DNA of 61,493 nucleotides from an uncultured Colwellia sp. GTDB lineage: Bacteria; Pseudomonadota; Gammaproteobacteria; Enterobacterales; Alteromonadaceae. Below, piece after piece: positions 45,303 through 53,343 of the stretch. The translations under genes and the position numbers were made by a program. The number at the start of each line of letters is the position of its first letter. Position 1 is the first letter of the stretch. The notes beneath the pieces are model-generated. The model was not told where the DNA came from, did no database searches, and was given only the letters and a program-made list of their open reading frames with translations. The stretch lies in contig CAJWBY010000007.1 in NCBI GenBank assembly GCA_913020705.1, positions 1-61,493 of the forward strand. Reading direction: 5' to 3'.

Positions 45303-46601
45303 ATGAAAAATAAAATCCAAAGCCAAAACCTTAAGGCAGCGTTAACTCTAGCGACAACCGCTTTATTTACTGCAGCGCAAGCCGCTCCTTTATCTTCTGA
45401 TACAACTACTGAAGACGCATGGTCGTTTGACTCTGCCTTTCTATACTACAGCGAAGCTGATCGGGTTTCAGCCGCTGAAGCGATATTTAACGCAAAGAAA
45501 ACCTACAATGATGACAGTATTTTAAATTTGAAATTAACCATTGATGCTTTAACCGGCGCTTCTGCTAATGGTGCCGTTGCACAGCCAGATATACAAACGT
45601 TTACAAGACCTTCAGGTAAAGGTGATTATAATATCAAGGCCGATGATACGCCCCTTGATGATACCTTTCATGATACCCGCGTTCAATTTAATGCACAGTG
45701 GACTCAAGCACTTGCGCAAAACTATACTGGCAGTGTCGGAGCTCATATGTCTAAAGAGTATGATTACTTATCTTTGGGTGTTAATGGCAATATTGCTTAT
45801 GATTTTAACAAGAAAAATTCGACAATTTCATTTGGTTTAAGTCACTTTCAAGACACATTTACACCCGAAGGTGGTATACCTAAATCATTTGCATCTATGC
45901 CTGTCGCTTATCACGATAATGAAGATAAAGGTGGCCATGAGGCCACAAGAATCGGTAGTGATGATGATAAAACCACTTCAGATGTGATGGTCGGTTTTAC
46001 GCAAGTGATAAATCGTAACATGGTGACACAATTCAACTATTCATATTCAATTGTCGATGGTTATTTAACGGACCCATTTAAAATATTAAGTTTAGTTAAT
46101 AATAGCGGCATTGCTCAAGATTATCTGTATGAAAATCGCCCTGATGAACGCACAAAGCAAAGCGTATTTGCACAAACGAAATATCATTTTGATGAGGTTA
46201 TTCTAGATGTGTCATATCGTTACATGTGGGATGACTGGGAAATTGATTCTCATACCGTTGACACACGCTTTTATATCCCTTTAGGGGATGGAAGTTATTT
46301 AGAACCTCATTTACGTTTTTATCAACAAACAGCTGCTGAGTTTTATCAACCATTCTTAATGCAAGGTGAAACATTACCGGAGTTTGCAAGTGCAGATTAT
46401 CGTATAGGAGAAATGACAGCTTATACGATAGGTTTAAAATATGGTATGAAATTGGACGGTGGTAATGATTTATCTTTTAGACTTGAATATTATAGCCAAA
46501 GTCCTGAAAGTGCAGGGCATAAAGCTCCAGGAGCTTTAGCTGATATGGATTTATACGAAAGCATAGATGCAATTATTGCTCAGGTTAGTTATTCGTTTTA
46601 A
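45303..46601 (+). CDS. DUF3570 outer-membrane beta-barrel protein
   Basis: A 432-residue protein with a signal peptide (about 1-28, cleavage after 'AAQA') and repeated amphipathic strands, ending 'IIAQVSYSF' with C-terminal Phe, as for outer-membrane barrels. 'LLLKLTIDALTGASANGA'-like region ('KLTIDALTGASANGA') near residue 85 is a DUF3570 mark. AGGTGA lies 5 bases before ATG 45303; the GTG at 45294 is not needed. It occurs with DUF4266 and ApbE genes, a known genomic association with flavinylation (from memory). Confidence 0.85.
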   Translation: MKNKIQSQNLKAALTLATTALFTAAQAAPLSSDTTTEDAWSFDSAFLYYSEADRVSAAEAIFNAKKTYNDDSILNLKLTIDALTGASANGAVAQPDIQTFTRPSGKGDYNIKADDTPLDDTFHDTRVQFNAQWTQALAQNYTGSVGAHMSKEYDYLSLGVNGNIAYDFNKKNSTISFGLSHFQDTFTPEGGIPKSFASMPVAYHDNEDKGGHEATRIGSDDDKTTSDVMVGFTQVINRNMVTQFNYSYSIVDGYLTDPFKILSLVNNSGIAQDYLYENRPDERTKQSVFAQTKYHFDEVILDVSYRYMWDDWEIDSHTVDTRFYIPLGDGSYLEPHLRFYQQTAAEFYQPFLMQGETLPEFASADYRIGEMTAYTIGLKYGMKLDGGNDLSFRLEYYSQSPESAGHKAPGALADMDLYESIDAIIAQVSYSF

Positions 46602-46649
46602 GTAGAAAATATAAATCAGTGGCCTTTATTTAGTCATAAGTTATGTTAT

Positions 46650-46683
46650 AAGCTCTTATTTAATAAATAAGGGCTTTATTTTT
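46650..46683 (+). terminator. Terminator between DUF3570 and apbE
   Basis: AAGCTCTTATTT (46650-46661) pairs with AAATAAGGGCTT (46665-46676), with one G-U pair and a T-rich tail. The apbE-like gene therefore may have its own promoter. Confidence 0.7.
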
Positions 46684-46760
46684 ATCTATACCTCGGACAT
46701 CCAGCGTATATTTTTAAATATTTATCATTATTGTTTGTAAATAATATAGCAGGTTAAAAA

Positions 46761-47657
46761 TTGAGTAAGATAAGAGAAATACTTATTACCGAGCGAGAAG
46801 ACGGGTTTTACGTTCAATTTGATGCAATGGCAAGTGCTTGTGAGGTAATTATTGAAACATCGAATAGGATACTTGCTAATAAAATTGGCAAAGAAATTAG
46901 TACTGAAGTCTGGCGTATTGAAGATAAATATAGCCGATACAATCCTCAAAGCCTTTGTAGTCAAATTAATTTAAGTCATGGAAATCCAATCAAAATTGAT
47001 GATGAAACGTTCGCATTATTAAATTTTGCGGATACCTGTTACCAACTCAGTGAAGGGGTTTTTGACTTAACATCAGGTGTGCTAAGAAAAGTATGGCGTT
47101 TTGATTGTACTGACAATATTCCTAGTCAGGATTCTATTGCGAAAGAATTGAAGAATGTTGGCTGGCAAAAAGTAGAATATGATAATGAAAAAATTATTCT
47201 GCCAGCACACATGGAAATTGATTTTGGCGGTATTGGCAAAGAGTATGCTGTTGACCGAGCATTGTTATTAATCAATGGACTAACAAAACAGCCAGTATTG
47301 GTGAACCTTGGTGGTGACTTAGCAACAAACGATATACGCCAAAATGGCGCTCCTTGGCAAGTTGGCGTTGAACATCCTGGTTTTGTTGATAAGAAAACAA
47401 TGGTGGTATCTTTATTTAAAGGTGCATTAGCAACAAGTGGTGATGCTAAACGTTTTTTACTAAAAAATGGCAAACGTTATAGTCATATTCTTAACGCAAA
47501 AACTGGCTGGCCAATTGATAACGCACCTCGTTCAATTACTGTTTTAGCACCACAATGTATTCAAGCAGGTTTACTAGCAACATTGGCTCTAATGCAAGGT
47601 GATAATGCTGAACAATTCCTTACAGAACAAGAAATCAAGCATTGGGCAATTCGTTAA
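46761..47657 (+). CDS. ApbE-family FAD:protein FMN transferase without signal peptide
   Basis: A 298-residue ApbE-fold protein: 'FDAMASACEVIIE' near residue 20, 'EIDFGGIGKEYAVDRA', 'LVNLGGDLAT', 'GALATSGDAKRF' and 'YSHILNAKTGWPI'. ApbE moves FMN from FAD to Thr of target proteins, usually in the periplasm. Two oddities: a stop codon lies immediately upstream in frame, so there is no signal peptide or lipobox; and the usual 'AD' of the Mg-binding 'ADxxxT' motif reads 'IQAGLLATLALMQG', with Gly for Asp. The start is TTG with AGG 7 bases upstream. The target may be a protein of the DUF4266/DUF3570 unit. Confidence 0.88.
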   Translation: MSKIREILITEREDGFYVQFDAMASACEVIIETSNRILANKIGKEISTEVWRIEDKYSRYNPQSLCSQINLSHGNPIKIDDETFALLNFADTCYQLSEGVFDLTSGVLRKVWRFDCTDNIPSQDSIAKELKNVGWQKVEYDNEKIILPAHMEIDFGGIGKEYAVDRALLLINGLTKQPVLVNLGGDLATNDIRQNGAPWQVGVEHPGFVDKKTMVVSLFKGALATSGDAKRFLLKNGKRYSHILNAKTGWPIDNAPRSITVLAPQCIQAGLLATLALMQGDNAEQFLTEQEIKHWAIR

Positions 47658-47880
47658 TACTTGAAATGTTTAATAACTAATCTATATAGTTGATAATATT
47701 AGCATGTAAGTTAAACGATTAAATAAGATAAATAACGACCTGTGTTTATCGATTTAGACGAAATATAGGCAAAAACTGCATTAAATCTGTAATAAGAGCT
47801 TTAACTTCGCAGTATATCGGGTTATGTTATGCGCTTTTTGACCATCATTTATCTTTGATAAACTAAGAATACTGCTATTT

Positions 47881-48357
47881 ATGAACAAAAATGAATTATA
47901 TCAAGAACTTTATCAACAAGTTGATGCTTTAATTAACGATGAGCCTGATATTATTGCTAATATGGCAAACATTAGTGCTTTGCTTTTTGAACACTTGCCT
48001 CAAGTAAATTGGGTTGGTTTTTACCGATTAATTAAAAATGAGCTAGTATTAGGTCCATTCCAAGGAAAAGTTGCATGTATTCGCATTCCTGTTGGTACAG
48101 GCGTTTGCGGTAATGCCGTTAGCCAGAGTATTACTCTACGAATTGCAGATGTTCACAACTTTGATGGTCATATTGCGTGTGATGCAACTACAAACTCAGA
48201 AATTGTTATTCCCGTTAAACTTAATAATGAAGTCATCGCAGTCCTTGATTTAGATAGTACGGCATACGATCATTTTGATGAAAATGATCAACAAGGGCTC
48301 GAAGCAATAATAAATTTGTTTGAAAATATCATGATCAAGCATGGCGTGATAAACTAA
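47881..48357 (+). CDS. msrC: Free methionine-(R)-sulfoxide reductase (GAF type)
   Basis: A 158-residue single-GAF-domain enzyme (YebR/MsrC) that reduces free methionine-R-sulfoxide. Catalytic Cys motifs are seen: 'GKVACIRIPVGTGVCGNAV' and 'GHIACDATTNSEIVIP'. Length is normal. Its stop overlaps the next start by one base. Synteny msrC, unknown gene, proQ, prc fits gammaproteobacteria. Confidence 0.92.
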   Translation: MNKNELYQELYQQVDALINDEPDIIANMANISALLFEHLPQVNWVGFYRLIKNELVLGPFQGKVACIRIPVGTGVCGNAVSQSITLRIADVHNFDGHIACDATTNSEIVIPVKLNNEVIAVLDLDSTAYDHFDENDQQGLEAIINLFENIMIKHGVIN

Positions 48358-48647
48358 TGAAAGAAATTATCATTATTCATGATTATCTTGTCTGCGAAAG
48401 TGTTGTAGGTGACTGGGACGGACAAGAAGAATTTATTGCTGAACGTATAAACGAAATTTATCATCTGATTTATGATTTAGCTGAAGAAGATATTGAACCA
48501 GAGATATTAGCGCAGTTATTATCCTTGGTTTGGGATTATTGGATCAGCCAAGAATCATTACCAGAAATAGAAAGTGAAGATATTTATGATTGGTGCCAAC
48601 ATTTGTTGGATAACCGTGAACAGTACCTTCAAGATTTAACCACTTAA
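48357..48647 (+). CDS. Conserved-looking hypothetical protein between msrC and proQ
   Basis: A 96-residue acidic helical protein ('EEFIAERINEIYHLIYDLAE', 'LLSLVWDYWISQESLPEIES'). I recognise no family. The start overlaps msrC by one base (TAATG) and proQ starts 30 bases downstream, so it is translated with the operon. It has no signal or membrane segment; the low charge balance suggests a protein-binding role, which is only inference. Confidence 0.75.
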   Translation: MKEIIIIHDYLVCESVVGDWDGQEEFIAERINEIYHLIYDLAEEDIEPEILAQLLSLVWDYWISQESLPEIESEDIYDWCQHLLDNREQYLQDLTT

Positions 48648-48677
48648 GATTTAAGCATTTTTAAAAAAGTTGTATTT

Positions 48678-49472
48678 ATGGACACTAAAATAGAAAACGA
48701 AGTTATCAAAACAGACACTACTAGCACTGAAACCGAAGTTAATGCTGAAGTTACAGAGCAAGCACCAGTGACGGTTGAGCAAGACGCTGAAGTTAAGCGT
48801 TTAAGCACAAAAGAAATTATCGCTTATTTAGCTGAAAAATTTCCTAAGTGTTTTTCAATTGATGGGCCTGCAAAAGCGCTTAAAATTGGTATCTTTCAAG
48901 ATTTATCTGAAAAGTTGATAGAAGATGAAACGGTAAGTAAAACACGTTTACGCCAAGCATTAAGACACTACACAAGTAGCTGGCGTTACTTAAAGGCTGT
49001 TAAGTTAGGAAACTTTCGCGTTGATATTGACGGAAATGATTCTGCTGAGATTGATCAAGAGCAAGCTGACTACGCAATTAAGACATTAAAAGAGAGCCAA
49101 GAAAAATTTGGTAACAAAATTAAACACGACAAAACAGGCAAAAAACCTTATAAGGGTTCTAAGCTTAATAAGTCGGACAATGTTTCTGAAACAAAATCGT
49201 CTGCTCACAGTCAAGTAACACAGAAAGACAAACAAGAAAAGCAAGCTAAATTTAAGTCGGTAAAATCTACAAAACGTACTGAAGTAAAAGCTGAGGTTAA
49301 ACTTGTTCCAGTTGATACCAGCGCAGTTATTGTTGGTAAAAGTGTAAAAGTTAAATTAGGTAATTCACCTATGGATGCTGTTATCACTGAAGTTGCTGGG
49401 AAAGATGTGAGTGTACAATTAAATTCAGGAATGGTTGTTAAGACACAAATTAAAAATATATTTACTGAATAA
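48678..49472 (+). CDS. proQ: RNA chaperone ProQ
   Basis: A 264-residue ProQ. A low-complexity acidic extension occupies about 1-40, the FinO-like RNA-binding domain about 45-135 ('EIIAYLAEKFPKCFSID', 'RLRQALRHYTSSWRYL' with residues in 'TSSWRYLKAVK'), a Lys-rich linker about 150-205, and a C-terminal Tudor-like domain ('VIVGKSVKVKLGNSPMDAVI'). It binds 3' ends and structured sRNAs and mRNAs. The prc gene follows 16 bases downstream. Confidence 0.94.
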   Translation: MDTKIENEVIKTDTTSTETEVNAEVTEQAPVTVEQDAEVKRLSTKEIIAYLAEKFPKCFSIDGPAKALKIGIFQDLSEKLIEDETVSKTRLRQALRHYTSSWRYLKAVKLGNFRVDIDGNDSAEIDQEQADYAIKTLKESQEKFGNKIKHDKTGKKPYKGSKLNKSDNVSETKSSAHSQVTQKDKQEKQAKFKSVKSTKRTEVKAEVKLVPVDTSAVIVGKSVKVKLGNSPMDAVITEVAGKDVSVQLNSGMVVKTQIKNIFTE

Positions 49473-49488
49473 ATTGGAGTATTTGGGC

Positions 49489-51525
49489 ATGCTAAAAATT
49501 TGTCGTATCGCAATTGCCGTTTCTTTATCAATGTCAGCAATGAGTTCTTTTGCTGTAGAAAGTCTCGAAAATGTAGACACTCTTCCCATCTTGGCCCCTG
49601 AAAGCCAGCATGCCACATCGAGTAAACGCGTTACAGCGCAGTTTACTCGTGCGCATTACACGCAAGTGAAGATGGATGATGCCCTTTCTGAAAAAATATT
49701 TGACCGTTATATAAAACAACTTGATTATGCTCGAAATGTTTTTTTAGCTACAGATGTTGATGCTTTTCAAAAATATCGCTTCGAATTTGACCGTGTAATT
49801 GCACGTGGCAAGTTAGATGTGGCCTATGAAATATTTAATCTAAATCAACAGAGACGTTTAGAGCGATATGAATATGCGTTAAGTCTTTTAGAAAAAGAGT
49901 CATTCGATTTTACTAAAGACGAAGTATATAATTTTGACCGAGAAGACGCTGCATGGCCAAAAAATCTCGATGAACTAAATGCATTATGGCGTTTAAAGGT
50001 TAAGTATGATGCACTTAATTTAACGTTAACGGGTAAAGAATGGCCTAAAATTCAAGAGGTTTTAGGCAAACGTTACCGTTATGCCATTAAAAGATTAAAA
50101 CAAAGTGAAAGTGAAGATGTTTTTCAAGTCGTCATGAATAGCTTTGCTCGTGTTGTAGAACCCCATACCTCTTATTTATCACCTAGAAACGCTGAAAAAT
50201 TTCAAATGGACATGAACTTGTCTCTTGAAGGGATTGGCGCAGTACTTAGAGCAGAAGAAGACTATACGGTTATAAACAGTGTTGTTCCCGGTGGACCAGC
50301 AGATAAGTCTAATAACGTTAAGCCTAAAGATAGAATAGTCGGTGTTGCTCAAGACGAAGATAAATTTGAAGATGTTATTGGCTGGCGTTTAGATGACGTA
50401 GTTGATTTGATAAAAGGTCCTAAAGGCACAACAGTTCGATTACAAATTTTACCCGCTGAAGCTGAAGATGATGCTGTTATAAAAGTGGTAACCATCGTTC
50501 GTGACAAAATAGTTTTGGAAGATAGAGCTGCAAAATCAGAAGTTTATTTTGAAAATAAAGATGATGTAAATTCCAAAAAAATAGGTGTTATTACTATTCC
50601 TAGTTTTTACAACAATTTATCTCGTGATGTTAAGAAAGAGCTAGATAAATTAAAAGCTGAAAACATTTCAGGTATTATTGTAGATTTACGTGGCAATGGT
50701 GGTGGTTCGTTACGCGAAGCAACATTATTAACAGGATTGTTTATTGATAAGGGCCCTGTTGTTCAAGTACGTGACGGTGCAAATCGAGTGCAAGTAAATA
50801 GTGACGATGATGGTGTAAGTTCTTATAGCGGTTCCTTAACTGTTATGGTTGATCGATACAGTGCTTCTGCATCAGAAATATTTGCTGCAGCTATTCAAGA
50901 TTACGGACGTGGTGTTATTGTTGGCGAGCATACTTTTGGCAAAGGCACTGTTCAGCAGCATCGTGGGTTAGGTCGTGTTTATGACCTTTATGAAAATCCT
51001 TTTGGTAGTATCCAATTTACCATCGCAAAATTTTATCGTATAAATGGTGGTAGCACTCAGCATAGAGGTGTATTACCAGATATCGCTTTTCCTACCGCTG
51101 TTGACCCAGAAGATTGGGGTGAAAGTAAAGAAAAAAATGCATTGCCATGGGATCAAATACCGAAGGCAAGGTACCAACGTTTAGGTAACTTATCTAATGA
51201 CTTGTCATATTTAAACTCATTACACACTGAACGTGTTAAAACTAATCGTGAATTCAATTATTTACTCGATGATATTGTTAATTATAAGAAAGAAAAAGAT
51301 GATAAAACAATCTCTTTAAAGCTTCTCGAACGTAAGAAAAAGCGTGAAGAACGTAAAGAAAAACAACTTGTACGTGCCAATGAACGTTTAGTTGTAATGG
51401 GTAAAGAGAAGGTGGAATCACTTGAAGATTTACCTGATGAGTTAGAAGAGCTAGATCCATTTCTAGATGAAACAGCAAAAATCACTTTTGATTTAATTTC
51501 TATTGGCAAGGTAGCTAAGAAGTAA
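49489..51525 (+). CDS. prc: Tail-specific protease Prc
   Basis: A 678-residue periplasmic carboxyl-terminal processing protease. Signal peptide about 1-23 ('AVSLSMSAMSSFA'), a helical N-terminal part, a PDZ domain (about 215-310: 'SLEGIGAVLRAEEDYTVIN'), and a serine/lysine catalytic core with 'DLRGNGGGSL', the nucleophile in 'YSASASEIFAAAIQ' and the Lys in 'GKGTVQ'. ATG 49489 with TTGGAG upstream is chosen over an ORF start inside proQ at 49435. It ends with a terminator. Confidence 0.95.
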   Translation: MLKICRIAIAVSLSMSAMSSFAVESLENVDTLPILAPESQHATSSKRVTAQFTRAHYTQVKMDDALSEKIFDRYIKQLDYARNVFLATDVDAFQKYRFEFDRVIARGKLDVAYEIFNLNQQRRLERYEYALSLLEKESFDFTKDEVYNFDREDAAWPKNLDELNALWRLKVKYDALNLTLTGKEWPKIQEVLGKRYRYAIKRLKQSESEDVFQVVMNSFARVVEPHTSYLSPRNAEKFQMDMNLSLEGIGAVLRAEEDYTVINSVVPGGPADKSNNVKPKDRIVGVAQDEDKFEDVIGWRLDDVVDLIKGPKGTTVRLQILPAEAEDDAVIKVVTIVRDKIVLEDRAAKSEVYFENKDDVNSKKIGVITIPSFYNNLSRDVKKELDKLKAENISGIIVDLRGNGGGSLREATLLTGLFIDKGPVVQVRDGANRVQVNSDDDGVSSYSGSLTVMVDRYSASASEIFAAAIQDYGRGVIVGEHTFGKGTVQQHRGLGRVYDLYENPFGSIQFTIAKFYRINGGSTQHRGVLPDIAFPTAVDPEDWGESKEKNALPWDQIPKARYQRLGNLSNDLSYLNSLHTERVKTNREFNYLLDDIVNYKKEKDDKTISLKLLERKKKREERKEKQLVRANERLVVMGKEKVESLEDLPDELEELDPFLDETAKITFDLISIGKVAKK

Positions 51526-51544
51526 TTAAGCAAAGTAAAATAAA

Positions 51545-51570
51545 AAAAGCCGCTTTATTGCGGCTTTTCT
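51545..51570 (+). terminator. Rho-independent terminator after prc
   Basis: AAAAGCCGC-TTTATT-GCGGCTTTT (51545-51568), with Ts at its end. Strong. Confidence 0.9.
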
Positions 51571-51729
51571 GTAAAAAAAATAGCTAATCACTGTTTGATT
51601 AAGGTATTCAAATTACGGTCTATAAGACTATAATGAAAAAGTTAATCAATTAGGCCCAATATACAGTTAGACAAGTTTGTAACAGATAAATCAAATCATA
51701 ATAATAAAAATTAAAGGTCAGCATTACAC

Positions 51730-53223
51730 ATGACAGAACCAGAAATAAATAACGATAAAATAGTAACTAACTCTCCTAAAGCTCCAAGTATGCTTGACGC
51801 TTTAATTCCTATTATTGCTTTAGTTGTAATGCTAACGGCAGCAGTAGGGTACTTTGCTGACAACTCATCTTTTGGACCGAATCAAATAGCTTTATTACTT
51901 GCTATGGGAATAGCAATCGTAATCGGCATTAAAAATGGTCATACATGGCAATCAATTGAAAAAGCGATTGTTGGCGGTATTTCAATCTCTCTTGGTGCTA
52001 TTTTAATTTTATTAGCGGTTGGTTCCTTAATAGGTACATGGCTACTTTCCGGTACTGTTCCAACGATGGTTTATTATGGTTTACAAATCATAGATCCAAG
52101 TTGGTTCTACGCAGCTGCATGTTTAGTTTGTGGTATTGTCGCAATGAGCATTGGTAGCTCTTGGACAACAGCTGCAACAGTTGGGGTTGCATTTATTGGT
52201 ATTGCCAGTGGTTTTGAAATGTCGAGCGCAGTTACTGCTGGTGCGGTTATTTCGGGGGCTTATTTTGGTGACAAATTATCTCCTTTATCTGAAACGACAA
52301 ACCTTGCACCCGCTGTAGCGGGTAGTGAATTATTTGAACATATTCGTTATATGTTGTGGACCACAATACCATCAATTAGCATTGCGCTTACATTGTTCCT
52401 TATTATAGGTTTTGACCATTCATCGGCAGTTACCGGTGATACAGCAAGTATTGATACGTTGCTAACAACACTTGATGCTACGTATAATATTTCAGTACTC
52501 AACCTTATCCCTTTATTTATTCTACTTTTTTTAGCCTTCAAAAAAGTTCCAGCATTTCCTGCTGTTGCAATAGGCGCGTTAATTGGTGCTGTTTGGGCGT
52601 TGATCTTCCAACAAGAGCTTATTTTGAACATGGCCTCAGAAGGTGTGAGTGGAGCTAAAGCTTACATTATGGTCGTTTGGACCGCATTTTTTGATGGTGT
52701 TGTTGTTAATACAGGTAATAAACAAATAGATGAACTGCTAAGTCGTGGTGGTATGTCTAGTATGCTAAACACGATTTGGTTAGTCATGTGTGCGTTAAGT
52801 TTTGGTGCGGTATTAGAGCATCTCGGCATGTTAGATAAGTTTGTTAAGGCAATCTTATCTACGGCTAAATCTACAGGTAGCTTAATTGCCAGTACAGTGG
52901 CTACATGTATCGGTACCAACTTAATCACAGCAGATCAATACATGGCGATAGTTATGCCAGGAAGAATGTTTAAAGCAGAATTTAAACGCAGAGGTTTTCA
53001 TCCGACATTATTAAGTCGTACTTTAGAAGATTCAGGTACCATTACTTCACCATTAATTCCGTGGAATACCTGTGGTGCGTTCATGTTTGGTGCATTAGCC
53101 TTAACTTCGTATGACTATATTTTTTATTGTTTCTTTAATTTAATTAATCCGGTAATTGCTGTTATATATGGTTATACCGGTTTTAAAATTAAAATGTTAA
53201 CAAGTAATGATGCTGAGGCATAA
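51730..53223 (+). CDS. nhaC: Na+/H+ antiporter, NhaC family
   Basis: A 497-residue inner-membrane protein with about 11-12 TM helices. NhaC features include 'GSLIGTWLLSGTVPTMVYYG', 'SIGSSWTTAATVGVAFIGIA' and 'YFGDKLSPLSETTNLAPA', and the late 'LEDSGTITSPLIPWNTCGAF'. NhaC-type proteins exchange Na+ for H+, fitting a marine host. A ribosome site AAAGG lies about 11 bases upstream. A terminator follows. Confidence 0.93.
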   Translation: MTEPEINNDKIVTNSPKAPSMLDALIPIIALVVMLTAAVGYFADNSSFGPNQIALLLAMGIAIVIGIKNGHTWQSIEKAIVGGISISLGAILILLAVGSLIGTWLLSGTVPTMVYYGLQIIDPSWFYAAACLVCGIVAMSIGSSWTTAATVGVAFIGIASGFEMSSAVTAGAVISGAYFGDKLSPLSETTNLAPAVAGSELFEHIRYMLWTTIPSISIALTLFLIIGFDHSSAVTGDTASIDTLLTTLDATYNISVLNLIPLFILLFLAFKKVPAFPAVAIGALIGAVWALIFQQELILNMASEGVSGAKAYIMVVWTAFFDGVVVNTGNKQIDELLSRGGMSSMLNTIWLVMCALSFGAVLEHLGMLDKFVKAILSTAKSTGSLIASTVATCIGTNLITADQYMAIVMPGRMFKAEFKRRGFHPTLLSRTLEDSGTITSPLIPWNTCGAFMFGALALTSYDYIFYCFFNLINPVIAVIYGYTGFKIKMLTSNDAEA

Positions 53224-53297
53224 AACAATTATATCAAATCAATTAATTACAAATGATGAATAATTCATACTTTAAGTATGCTTAATCTCGACATAAT

Positions 53298-53330
53298 ATA
53301 AAGCCTGTTTCTGCAGGCTTTATATTTTTC
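53298..53330 (+). terminator. Terminator after nhaC
   Basis: ATAAAGCCTG-TTTCTG-CAGGCTTTAT (53298-53323), followed by ATTTTT. Strong stem and T-run. Confidence 0.85.
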
Positions 53331-53343
53331 AAAGGAATATCCT

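Noticed and set aside
49211..49618. 135-codon ORF antisense to proQ and prc
   Set aside because: Spans two real coding regions on the other strand and lacks any recognisable motif.
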